A stretch of DNA of 64,000 nt from Lyophyllum atratum. Lineage: Eukaryota; Basidiomycota; Agaricomycetes; Agaricales; Lyophyllaceae. Below, one piece after another: positions 13,013 through 24,039 of this stretch (positions are counted from its first letter, which is position 1; each line of letters opens with the position of its first letter). The notes beneath the pieces are model-generated. The model ran no database searches. It saw only the letters and a list, made by a program, of their open reading frames with translations, and was not told where the DNA came from. Made by a program: the position numbers and the translations under genes. Where the stretch lies: the NCBI GenBank assembly GCA_014905825.1, contig JACGCN010000008.1:1054001-1118000 (forward strand), written 5' to 3'.

Positions 13013-14216
13013 AGTATCTTCTGGTGCGTATACGAGCTTCTCTGTTTTGGACCTGCGAGAACACGTGTAACTGACGGATACAATCTCATGGGGCCAATCT
13101 GTCAGTGTAGTCGTCTGACATCGAGATTGAGTTCAATGCTCGCATGCTCAAGAATGAGCGGCTTCGCAGACCGTCCGATGATCGCTTGTCGAGTCTACAA
13201 ACCTTCCATGACCTTGTCATCGGGTCGAACATGTCTTCGATTGACTCGAGGCTCTTATCGCTTGCGCCCGCTGTCTCGTAGTCGAACCCATGGCACTCTC
13301 GATCTTAATCACCCAGATGCAGTCAATCTAAACCTTCGCCACGCATATTATCTTTGCTTCTATCCGTCTTGGTCGTTAGAATACTGGAATATCCTTTCCA
13401 AACATGCAAACGCATGTCAAGCACTCGTGCACTTGTGGTCGCAAATGACGCCGAAAGGATCCTCCATATGCACCATCACTTCAGGTCCAGGGCATGCCTC
13501 TACTTCACGGATGGTATAGAGATCGTGTGCTTTCGCATGACATCGCTAAACCAGGTACGACTGCCAAGTTCCTGGAACTTACCCACGACTGTACTTGGAG
13601 CGGTCCTGCCGTTCCTTGCCTCGCATGGCCTCGCAATACTGCCTCGCTTTGCCATGCATATAGTAACATTGACTTGGGTGATTCTAGACAGATATATGAA
13701 ATTATCCCATTTTTCTTTACTCGTACATGTGGTGCGTTTATCTCGTTTTCCGGTCCCGATGCTGCTGAGTAATTTTCCGTCATCTAGACAGGTTAGGAGG
13801 CCGAAAATATGCAAGGATCTGCGCCTTTGGATGATACAATGAGACTAAGGTATGGCCTTCTGTATTCTCGGGCGCGTATCATTCGGATCTTGGGTGGATC
13901 CCTCTACCAATCTCCCGTCAATCCCGTAGCCTAAACTCCCAACTGAGTCCTTGGCGCATTACAGGTTCGTTAGAGATCACCCTCATTCAAAACGACTGAC
14001 ATAGTGCAGCTTTCTTGGTGTGTGCTTCGTTCTCGTCATTTGGTCATACGACACCCCCCTTGATAGGCCAAGACTGTCAGTGCCTCGATAGCCAGCTGTG
14101 GGGGCTGGCCCTGTATTGTCGTTATCGAATTTCTATAAAGCCTAAGCGGGAGATACCTTGCCAACCTATCGACTTTCTTCCCGCCAAACGGTAATTCCAG
14201 TTAACATCCTTGCAAA
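13013..14216. other. Unassigned 1.2-kb stretch
   Basis: Several open frames exist on both strands between 13088 and 13842. One plus-strand frame at about 13110-13290 reads plausibly as protein (DRLSSLQTFHDLVIGSNMSS) but has no recognisable domain and no convincing splice partner. It could hold an unrecognised or decaying gene. The right part is probably the promoter of the small peptide gene. Confidence 0.35.
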
Positions 14217-14418
14217 ATGCAATTCGTCAAACCCTTCACTACCCTCATCCTTCTCGTGCTTGTGCAACTCGCCATCGTGCACGAAGCTACAGCCGTGGCG
14301 GCTCCTGGCGATGGTGATTGCAGAACCCCGTCTGGCGTGGATGATGTCCTCCGTGAGTTTTCTCTGACATAACTTTGGTCGGTGCTGACAATTATTTCTA
14401 GGGCCAGGCTGTAGCTGA
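14217..14418 (+). CDS. Small secreted peptide precursor, 50 residues
   Basis: Exon 1 (14217-14352) and exon 2 (14402-14418) are joined by a 49-base GTGAGT..TTCTAG intron. Exon 1 starts with MQFVKPFTTLILLVLVQLAI, a strong signal peptide, likely cut near ATAVAA. The mature part is about 20-24 residues, ends VDDVLRPGCS, and has exactly two cysteines that could form one disulfide. There is no CaaX box, so it is not a mating pheromone. There is no dibasic kexin site and no internal repeat. I recognise no family. It lies 1.2 kb from UstYa-like copy 2 on the opposite strand. The gene is inferred from the signal peptide and clean intron only; expression is unproven. Confidence 0.6.
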
Positions 14419-15130
14419 AGTGAGCTGGCCACAGAAGGAAATGTTACGATTATTGACACTACTTTCAGGCCACAAACTACAACGCAGGACCTCCCGAACA
14501 ACATCGAATGGTTTTGGAAAACCCTTTGTGATTGACTTGTTGTATTACCTAGACACTATCAGAAATTCCAATGCTTCTCAAGCCGCAACGCCCCCATGAC
14601 CTCTAGAATCTAAGCTAGTTCTTCTAGCTATCTCCCTTCTGCCTACCCTATCTGATGGGGACTTTTACGCTTTAAGGACATATGATCTTAATGTTTTTCT
14701 GCCAGTGTAGCCTAAAAGTTGAATTAGGCTTCATCACCGCCCCTTGCCATGCCATGAGTAAGATCATCTGGCGGTGTAGCGTATCTATATCTGCGGATAC
14801 ATACCCATCCATTCATTATGCAAAAACACTCCTCCAGAACCCGCTTCGGCGCGGTGTTTGGTGTCGATGAGCTTGATCAACGGCGGCTGGCCCACGCAAG
14901 TTACAACTGACTTCCTTCCGCCGTTTCAGCAGGCGGTTGGACAACCACATTGTCTCTCACCTTCTATTCTTCGGAAATGATCTTGTATCAGCGGCGACCA
15001 AGATAGTTCTGTCTCTCAGAAGCCCCACGTTCGCACTACTGTCTCCTAGCCCTCATGTTCTCCAACCTGAGCAATGGCCTCATTTCTTTGCAGATATTGG
15101 CCATCGCAGCCCATTACGCTGCAGCGATGA
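14419..15130. other. Stretch upstream of the EEP gene
   Basis: No independent gene was recognised. An ATG at 15074 opens a frame that is in phase with the EEP coding sequence but meets TGA at 15128. The true first exon of the EEP gene may lie somewhere in this stretch. Confidence 0.4.
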
Positions 15131-16433
15131 GAAATCGTCATTTACAACCTACGCTTTGACTCCCAACCCAATAACATCACCGTACAACAGTCCCTTGACT
15201 CACTTCCAGACCCACTTCAGCAACCTGCCTTCTTGACCCTTACGAAGGAGCAACCGTGGAGCACAAGGCGTATTCGAGTCGCAGAACACCTTCTGAGTGA
15301 AGGGATAACTATAGCCAGTGGGTGGACTGTCCTTTCATCTCTTCTCATCCAACACTGCTCATATAGCGCATGATCTCTGCAGGCTTTCAGGAGGCGCTAG
15401 TCAGGCAAGTCAATGATCTAGCGGAACTGTTTGGCCCCGAATGGTCCTGGGTAGGTCGTTTCGCGAAGTAAGGTGAACACTAATTATCAACCCTCACCTG
15501 GTTCTCCCTGGCAGATTGGCGTTGGCCGCGATGATGGAGTTGCGGCTGGCGAGTTTAGCCCCATCTTTTTCAAGAAGTGCAGTGCAATTCAAGTTCTTTC
15601 AAGTCTGTCCTATTGCGAAGCTCATACGCTATTACAGCGATGTGAAGCTCATCACCAAGGATTTCTTCTGGTTGTCGTAAGTCGTTAAATGTTTAAATCC
15701 ATGCGACGCTCGACATATCATCGAATTTAGAAACACACCCTCTGAGCCGTCCAAATTTCCCGGCGCTGGCTCTATTCGTATCTGTACCTCGGCGTACTTT
15801 TCCACATACGTTGGAAACGTACAGAAGCACTTCACTCTTCTGAATACCCACCTTGACGACCAATCTGATGCCCAGCGAAGGCTTGGTGCTTCCATGCTAC
15901 TCGTCAGAGCTCGCTTCGAAGCCGTAAGAACAGGTTCTCCTGTTTTTATTACTGGCGACTTCAACAGGTAGAAGTCCGATGCCACAAGCACCCTCACGAT
16001 ATTTATTGACGTTTCCTGATAGCCCTTCCACGGGGACAGACTCCGGAGCTTACAGCATTATAACAGGTGCTGCACCTCCAGTGGCAATCAATGCTACTTT
16101 CGCAGCGAAATATGCAGTCAAAGCAGACCAACTTCCTGATTTCAAACTCCTCGACTTGCGCGGCCAAGCACCTAGGCGTAGTGTGTCTACAAACTTTGCA
16201 ACATTCACCGGCTTTACAGCGCCCAATGTCACCTCCAGCTGGACAAGGATCGATTTCGTTTTTGGTGGGAGCAATAAAGGGTGGTAAGTCTTGCTACTGT
16301 GCTAGCGTGATGAAAGGAGTGGCTGAAAAAACGTCCCAGGACGGCCCAGGGACAGAAAGTCGAGACTTCTCTGTCAGATGATGGCCTTCTTGCAAGCGAC
16401 CATCGTCCAGTTTTCACCGATGTCCTCATTTAG
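15131..16433 (+). CDS. Endonuclease/exonuclease/phosphatase (EEP) family protein, 5' end unresolved
   Basis: Exons from 15131 encode a DNase I-like EEP fold. Visible pieces are IYNLRFDSQPNNITVQQSLD, IGVGRDDGVAAGEFSPIFFK, the catalytic LLNTHLDDQSDAQRR, the metal-site GDFNSPSTGTDSGAYSIITG, and at the end SDDGLLASDHRPVFTDVLI with the Ser-Asp-His motif. Five introns all splice in frame. Members hydrolyse phosphodiester or phosphomonoester bonds; the substrate is not predictable. A signal-peptide exon is expected but not found: the nearest in-phase ATG (15074) is followed by TGA at 15128. So either an upstream exon is spliced in, or the start has been lost. A broken partial copy lies at 3616-3924. 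Confidence 0.82.
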
Positions 16434-16509
16434 ACATGTTTATCATGCCGCAGATGAAGCATCCAATAACTATACAAGATTGATCGAGACACCAGAAGGT
16501 AGACAGCAC

Positions 16510-19500
16510 TTATAGAGGTGCACATTCCCTTTCTAGCCATTTCAAAGCCCTTTCATCGTTCTTGAGAAGTGGCGAGACCTTAGCCCAGGTCTGTTCATGG
16601 TAGGCATTCAGCCATTTCCGCTCTTCCGCAGTCAGTAAAGTTGTGTCCAGAAGAGTCTTTTGAATTGGGCACCTAAGCACCACAGAGATGAAACGTTGAA
16701 CATAGGCAGCAAGTGGAAGAAAAGGAAGATACTGACATGGTGACACATTCGAAACCAAGGAACCCCTTGTCTCCGAAGTTGTTGGGGGTTTCGACTTCAC
16801 GAACAATGACGATGCTCTCGATTCGAATTCCGAATTTCCCGTCAGCATAATAGCCAGGCTCATTGGAGACTGTCATGCCTGCTTTCAGCGGGGAGGCGTT
16901 ATAACCTGAACAATTCCTGAGTTACGTCCTATGCATAAGAAGCAGGACATCCGCCATACCTATCCGCACACCGATCCCGTGAGGACCTTCGTGCACATTG
17001 AGGAAATGGCCAACACCGTGACCAGTGCCGTGGCTGAAGAAAATTGAACAGGTATTCCTTCTAGTTGTCCTGTGTATTGACTTACCGATAGTCTAATGTC
17101 CAACCATACATGAACAATCCGTCTGAGATAGAATAATTCAAGAGAACCCACCAAGTCCATCCTGCCAGAGCGGACGTCGAGCCATCGCGTCACTTGCAAG
17201 GCATCCAGCTTCAGCTCAGGGGCCACAAGCATGGACTAAGTTTAGATCTCACATGATGTATCCTAAACACTTGTCATTGTCATGCGAAAAGAGCTTGGGA
17301 AGAGCAACTCACCAGTGGTGCCGTTCGGAAACACTGCAGTGTCGATAGCGATATGGCCTTGAAGGACGCGTGTAAAGGCTCGTTTCTCCTCGTCCGTCGG
17401 AGTACCGAAATGCTAGATGAGGTGCGTAAACTTCTATACAGGAGATTGATCAGCGAGAACAAACCCAGGTTCTTGTCACGTCAGTTGTGCCATCTAGGAA
17501 CTGGGCTGTGGAAAGCAGAGGTTGGCCAAACACAGAAAATCGCAATCAGTAAGCCACTCGCCCCCGGAGTCACACAGGTAAATCTAGGTAGGCGGCATCA
17601 ACGAATGGTTATCCAGAACGAGTACTAGTACCTACCTGTTCCTTCTTGATTACGGCGCAGTCTTCTGGATCAGGAGAGTAATGGATGATAGCTATAGGAA
17701 TAAACCTGAATAACGATGGAATGAACAAGTATTCAGAGAGCATACCGCCGTTGGGGCCTGTCGATGAGATGGTCTCGAATGAGAGTCCGCGGAATAAGTC
17801 AAGTTCACTAGAAACCGAATAAGATGTGTTAAACGGGTATTTGACTTAAAGTCGAAGAAGGCCAAGCCACGCACGATCTGAACTCCTTCAACTTATCAGC
17901 ACCTTGGCTTTCGTTGATTTCGACGCCATTGTCTAGCTGTTCCTCGAGCCAAGCAAAGTACCGAGCCAAAGCAGAGCCATCGCGGATGTGAGATTGCCGG
18001 AATCCCTCAACTTCAGTTGCGTTCTTGATGGCCTTCAAATCTGTGACTGGTGAGCGCGCAATAGTATATTTGTCCTTTTGAATAAGTAGTGAGGATAGTG
18101 CTTCTTTGGCGTTATATTCCGACGACGGACCTTGGACAAGGCAAGCGCAATAGCGAGACTGGCATTGCTACCAATGAGGACTTTCTGGAAGAGTGCGATA
18201 TTGAGACAAGGGTGATGAATGACGGAAGAGAACACACTGCTTCGTCATTGAGAGTCAGGTTGCCTGGTAACTGTTCGAGGTAGCCGAAGAATGAATCGTA
18301 GGGCTGGATATTTACGTGGCCATCAAGATATTTGAGGGCGTCCTCCGTAAGTTTAGACTTCTCGACAAAAAGTTCCACCGAATCAACCGTGACGACGGCA
18401 TAAGCGAAGAACACTATGTTCATTGATATTAACAGAATTCGATGACCCCATGCAATGCGGGGACACACCAGGGTTGAAATCGATATCTGAACCACGAAGA
18501 TTGAACAACCAGGCGACTTCATCGAGCATGCTGACGACAATGGCTTGATATTTGTTCTTGGCTAACTCCTCTCGGAGAGCTTTAACCTTGTCGGCGGGTG
18601 ATTGACCTGATAGCAATTCGGTAGATGCCCAAATTCACTTCGCGACGCACATACCTGAGTACTTCTCATCAAGGTGAAATACCGGATTGTGTGGGCGAGG
18701 GGGACGATCGGTCCAGACGGCATCAACAAGATTTTTCTCCAGAGGAACAAGGGTTGATCCTCGAGGTTCCAGAGCCTTCTCGATGGTTTGGGCATCAGCT
18801 TGGGGGAAGCGAGTAAGCAATGTATTCGTTGGCGGGACGGTGTGCCAGTCTCACATGCCGATATCAACGTAGGGTCGATTCCTATACGTGTAGATGGCTC
18901 CAAATTCTGGGAGAAGTGGTAGGTAGTCGAATGGTGTGAGACGATGTGTCATACCTTAGAAAGGAAGTCCTGCCAAGTCGGTACATCTTAGTCCTCTGGA
19001 TTAGAGCTGGTGCATGGATAAGCTTCGAGATAATACCTCACCTTTCAAACCTTGCTTCATCAATGTCCAGTTACTATTCTTCTATTAGCAGATGCAGGCA
19101 CTGGGAATCATACGGGACTGACTCGTCTAGTTGCTTCTCTGCCTGCAGAAAGTATCGACCATCGGTGAACAAGAATGCTTCCTTCAATGTTACCACAGCA
19201 CATCCTTCGATGTTCGAAATGTCAGCTGCAGGTTCACGATAGAATATATAGTTACGCACCAGCAGAGCCGTTGAAGCCGGAGATGAAGGCTCGTCTGTCA
19301 TCACAGTGTGCGAGGTACTCGCTAGAGTCTAACAAGAAGTTTGGCTGTAATCCAGTTCTCGATCTTGATCAGACTGGAACTCACGTTGATCCTCGGAAGT
19401 GACCACGAAAGCCTGAACATCGTGCTCCTTCTGGGCCATTAGCTCCCGAAGGGCAGCCAGGCGGTCGGATGTGTTAACTCTATGCCCTCCTTTTGCTCCC

Positions 19501-19595
19501 ATTGTTAAAACTGTTGCTCGGTGTGTGCTCCGAAAGATATAAGAGAAGTGGGAGAGAGGGGATCGTCTGAACGCAGCTTGCGCGATTGCAAACAT
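16510..19595 (-). CDS. Xaa-Pro aminopeptidase P (peptidase family M24B)
   Basis: About a dozen exons give a manganese-dependent aminopeptidase of roughly 610-645 residues that removes N-terminal residues preceding proline. The N-domain has [20 protein letters not shown] and [10 protein letters not shown]. The catalytic domain has the metal/substrate segment [20 protein letters not shown], and [20 protein letters not shown]. The protein ends [11 protein letters not shown] at 16510. Two in-frame starts are possible. ATG 19502 gives the usual cytosolic MGAKGG opening. ATG 19595 adds 31 residues ([20 protein letters not shown]..) that are basic, Ser/Phe-rich and acid-free, like a mitochondrial presequence. 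The gene converges on the EEP gene with only 76 bases between stops. Confidence 0.9.
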
Positions 19596-21652
19596 CGGCG
19601 GCACTTCCGAACAGGTGGCACATGACGGAGAAGTTGTTTGTCCGGCAGCACCGGCCCGACGAGCATCATTGACAGGGTTGCAAGGCACGCATGAGGACAA
19701 CCGGACCCTGGTGCTCATGACTGTGGCGAAATAACTGTGACCATTAATAAAATGCACGCTTGATTGCAGTAGATGTATGTTCAACACTTACAGACGTCGG
19801 GAGAGTTGAGACCACAGATCCGCCTGTGGCCACAACAACTTGAAGGCGGCGAAGACTTAATTATGGAAGTCACCACAAGACATTGACCACGAGGTCGATA
19901 TCTTGTGTAACGCAGCTCTCTCAAATCGCCTTGAGATCCGAATTCGGAACTTGAGGGAAAGGCCGTTCTGGCCATGAGTTCCTTGGCTGACCACACAGTG
20001 TGAATCATTGATTGGGCCAGTGGATGTGCTCGAGGAGGACCGTGTAGGTATAAAACTGTTCGCGCGTACAGTATATTTTCGGACGCAAATCATTTCCTAA
20101 AACTGTCGTTAAAGCCGCACCATAAATTACCCAGAAGTCGCTCCGATGCCTATTGTACAAATCAGGGAGTTAGCCCCCATCCTCCAGCGTATATTTCCAG
20201 CCAATACCAGTACAAGTGTGGTCGCACAATATCTGTATCGTCAATTGGATGGGCGAATCGTATGTGGCGGAGTATATCAACCACTCGGAGGGATCAAAAG
20301 ATCGATGCCTCTCCGGATGTCTAGAAACCATCCCACAACGTGACCTCCACCTATAGAAGCTCACAATCTCGAATCAATAGGTCCTTATATGCATGGGAGG
20401 ACAGAGAAGGATGGTCACCAGAATTTTGGTAAAAAAGAAAATACCAAAACCAGTGAGTTGAACGAAAATCTAAATCCTTCTTGCCCAACCGTCGCACCAA
20501 CCACTATGGACGGTGACACAGTCTTCCCGGATGCAGACTACCGAATGGACGATACGTCAGCCTCCAGTAAGCCGGTGCGGATTGGGTGGGCGAGTACTGA
20601 GGCATCAGCAGCTTAAGTCGACGAAGTGCTTCGAGACAGAACAAGGTATTCGTACAGTCGAGTCAACGGCGCACCGGTAGGTGGTATCTGTCACGTCCAT
20701 GGAAGGGCGGCGAACCTTGTCCTTCCGACTCCTGGGAGGCATGAACAATCTCTCCGTGCCTGTTGAAACTGTCACCACATCATGTCCTGCTTGTGCTTTG
20801 AGTCGTAATCTTGAAGGTTTGCAGCTAATTGCGAGAAGCTTAAGAACTTGACGAAGCTATAAAGCACCATTGTGTGAGCAAGGTATTGAGGGAGGGAGGG
20901 GCACATATACATGGGGTCTGAGTGGGAACAGTTCGTCCAACCACGATCTCGCCAATCGCGTTCTCCGAAGCTAGCTCACGAGGATGAATAGAGACGTGCT
21001 AGGATCTGCTGTATTCTCCCACTGAAGCGTACATGCAAAACTACGCATCCATCGACAGTAGTACTGTCTAGCCAAAGAGACTCCAGTGTATCGGCGGACG
21101 TAATTCCTGCTGCAACTTAGCTGCGAATCCTAAGCCTCGTGGGAGCAAGTGGTGCAGGGTCACAAAGCTCGACAGAAGACAAGCCAGAGGCATCCTCACG
21201 GGCAAATCCTGAGGTGGTTACATGGTGCTTTTATTGCTAGCACGTCGTAAGGAACAGCAGAGTCGTCGTGATAGAAATATTTGGTGACCACATTAGGGGC
21301 ATGAACTTCTTCTTCTTCTTTTTTTTTTTGACAAGGGGACGAGACCCTGAGCGACCGCTGTCGGACACTTCTAGTCCGCGTAATTCTCCGTCAATCAGAA
21401 AGCGTTGGGAAGCGTTCGACGACATCGAGTGACTATGGAATCGATTTGTGGTCACTGGTTTGAAGTAGGAGAAATTGATCGGCTATATCGGTGAAAGTTT
21501 CTCGGATTTACGCGGATAAAACAAATGACTCGGCCACGTTCTCGGAGGGTCAAATATAAAACAGATTCTTGCACCATTTCTCTTCCTATACCTTCCTACC
21601 CTCAGCTTACTCGCAAATTCAGCACCAGCTGCTTGCTCCTATTGCTGAAATA
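19596..21652. other. Two-kilobase gene-poor stretch
   Basis: No recognisable coding exon was found. Short frames at 20146-20343 and 20389-20616 lack domains. A pyrimidine-rich low-complexity run, (TTC)n then T10, sits near 21306-21329. The left end should contain the aminopeptidase promoter and the right end the aspartokinase promoter. Confidence 0.5.
21555..21560 (+). promoter_or_regulatory. TATA box of the aspartokinase gene
   Basis: TATAAA lies 93-98 bases before the ATG at 21653, a usual distance for a fungal core promoter with a short leader. Confidence 0.55.
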
Positions 21653-23822
21653 ATGTCTGACGATTCCACACCAGGCTCGTCACCGTCTCCGTCTTCCTCC
21701 AAGTCTTCCTCACCACCTCGCACCCCGCCAAATCTTCACCAAAACACCATAGACCCTTCAGCAAGATGGCTCGTGCAGAAGTTCGGTGGGACAAGTGTTG
21801 GAAAGTTTGCAGTCAAAATTGCAGAGGATATTATCTCGTTCGTGCCAATGTCATTCATGTTCATAAAGACTATCTTATCTATCGACGTACCTCAGAAATT
21901 ACATAGATCAACATAAGGTTGCTATCGTATGCTCAGCACGCTCTGGTTCGACCAAGGCACTTGGTACCACCAACCTCCTTCTCAGATGTGCATCACAGGC
22001 TCTGCAACGTCCGCGTAAAGCCTCTACTCCATCCGGCACGACTACCCCCGTAACGAGGGGTCTATTCGGTGCTGGCTTCGATGGCTCACACTCACCCCCG
22101 TTGAGTCCACAGCGGGGCAGACTAACACCCCCTTCGTCATTTACGGCGTTAACACCTCTTGCTACACCACTACCAGGTCAAACGGTACCCGAGTTCAACG
22201 CCACAGTGGACATCATTCGAAACGAGCATACAAAAGCTGCCAGAGCCTCCGTACGAGACCCCGAAATTCTAGAGGAGCTGTTGCAAGAAATCGAGAATGA
22301 TTGTGACTGGCTGAGAAATTTCTTGTTCGCGGCCCAGGTATGCTTATTCCTCCTCGTCCGACATACGATAATTGAATACATTTTCCCCTGACGCCCCATA
22401 CGTGATAGATCATTGATGAAATCTCCTTGCGATCTCAAGATAGCATTATAGGCTTGGGAGAGAGGCTTGCATGCAAAATCATGACGGCAGTGCTGCGCGA
22501 TCAGGTTCTTAAGGTTCATTCATTTACTAGAACACCGAAATGACATAGTACCTCCCAGGGCATAGATGCAGAGTACGTCTCTCTAGAAGACGTCGTAGTC
22601 GAGTCCGAGGATGGCGATGCCCAAGAGGATGGAACCCTTGATCAGGAATTCTATGACCGACTAGCATTCGCTCTTGGAGAACGCATTGCACAATGTGGTT
22701 CAAGAGTGCCCGTCGTCACTGGCTTCTTTGGACCTGTGCCTGGCTCCCTTTTGAGCCAAGTAGGTCGTGGCTATACCGACTTGTGCTCCGCACTGCTAGC
22801 AGCGGGTCTCGACGCTGCCGAGCTTCAAATCTGGAAGGAAGTCGATGGCATCTTTACTGCAGACCCCAGGAAAGTCCCTACTGCACGACTTATTTCCATC
22901 ATCACACCCGACGAGGCGGCGGAGTTGACGTATTATGGCAGCGAGGTGGTCCATCCATTTACTATGGAGCAGGTGCGTGTTGGTATGAACGTATCATGGA
23001 CCGCAGTTCATGGATATCGTAGGCCATTCGCAGGAAGATTCCCATCAGGATCAAGAACGTAGAGAATCCTAAGGGTGGTGGAACGGTCATATTCCCCGAC
23101 CCTGATGTAGAGGCAACGGAAGAGCAGGAGCTACAGGCCAATGACGAAACAGTGCCTCTGGCGACGCTGCAGCACGGATCCTATATGGAGGAGGCTCAGA
23201 AACGCAAGAGGCTCCCGACCGCTGTTACTATCAAGGAGCACATCATTGTTCTGAACGTCAACTCGAACCGCAAAAGCGTTTCGCATGGCTTTTTGGCTGG
23301 GATATTCGGGACCCTAGACCAGTACGGTGTCGTGGTGGACTTGATCAGTACCAGTGAGGTGCATGTCAGTATGGCCATTGAAGATGGGCTGGCGAAAAAA
23401 CTTCTTGACCGTTTGATCAAGGAGCTTAAGAAGAGCGGCACTGTAAGACTCTTTCTCGATAGGTTTCCATTCCCTTTGCTAACAATAATTTTCTTACTAG
23501 GTTTCCATTCATCGAGACATGACGATCCTTTCCCTGGTTGGAAAGGAGATGCGCAACATGGTCGGCATTGCTGGGAAAATGTTCACGACGCTTGCGCAGG
23601 GTAACGTCAACATCGAGATGATCAGCCAGGGTGCCAGCGAGATAAATATTTCCTGTGTCATCGAAGCCAAGGATTCGGTGAAGGCACTTAACCTCATACA
23701 TCAAGGCTGCTTGCAGATCATGCCTGAGGGCGTCGTTGGCAGGAGTGAGTATAGCTCATGTTTTATTCCTTGATGGTGGCTGAAGCTTACAAACCCCCTC
23801 AGTTGGACCCTGGTTATTCTAA
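21653..23822 (+). CDS. HOM3: Aspartokinase (Hom3-type)
   Basis: Six main exons plus a five-residue last exon (ending IGPWLF) give about 600 residues. The enzyme phosphorylates aspartate in the first step towards threonine, methionine and homoserine. After a Ser/Pro-rich head of about 40 residues come the kinase motifs VQKFGGTSVGKFAVKIAEDI, VTGFFGPVPGSLLSQVGRGY and EVDGIFTADPRKVPTARLIS, then ELTYYGSEVVHPFTMEQ. Two C-terminal ACT domains follow (VLNVNSNRKSVSHGFLAGIF; SLVGKEMRNMVGIAGKMFTT), which in fungi give threonine feedback inhibition. A Pro/Thr-rich insertion inside the kinase domain (about 22090-22200) resembles those of other basidiomycete aspartokinases. No breaks seen. Confidence 0.93.
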
Positions 23823-24039
23823 TTTCTGGAGTTCTCGGTATATAGAATCGTTCATCATAGGATTTCAAATGCATAAATTTCAGCTCTAGTTAGAAGCAAT
23901 AGGACCAGTTATGCCGAAGATTTGGTAGCCCCTTAGACCCAGATTTGCCGTTATTTGTTTGACTACGTTATGCCAAACAATGCCACCAACAATTTCCGAG
24001 CCCGTTCAACAAGTGTTGTGCATCTTCATTTAAGCGACT

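Noticed and set aside
13500..13814. Overlapping open frames on both strands (13354-13842 plus, 13500-13814 minus)
   Set aside because: Several frames are open at once, a sign of chance; none matches a family and no exon chain could be built.
14217..14418. Small peptide read as a mating pheromone precursor
   Set aside because: It has a cleavable signal peptide and ends R-P-G-C-S, without a CaaX box; basidiomycete lipopeptide pheromones lack a signal peptide and end in CaaX.
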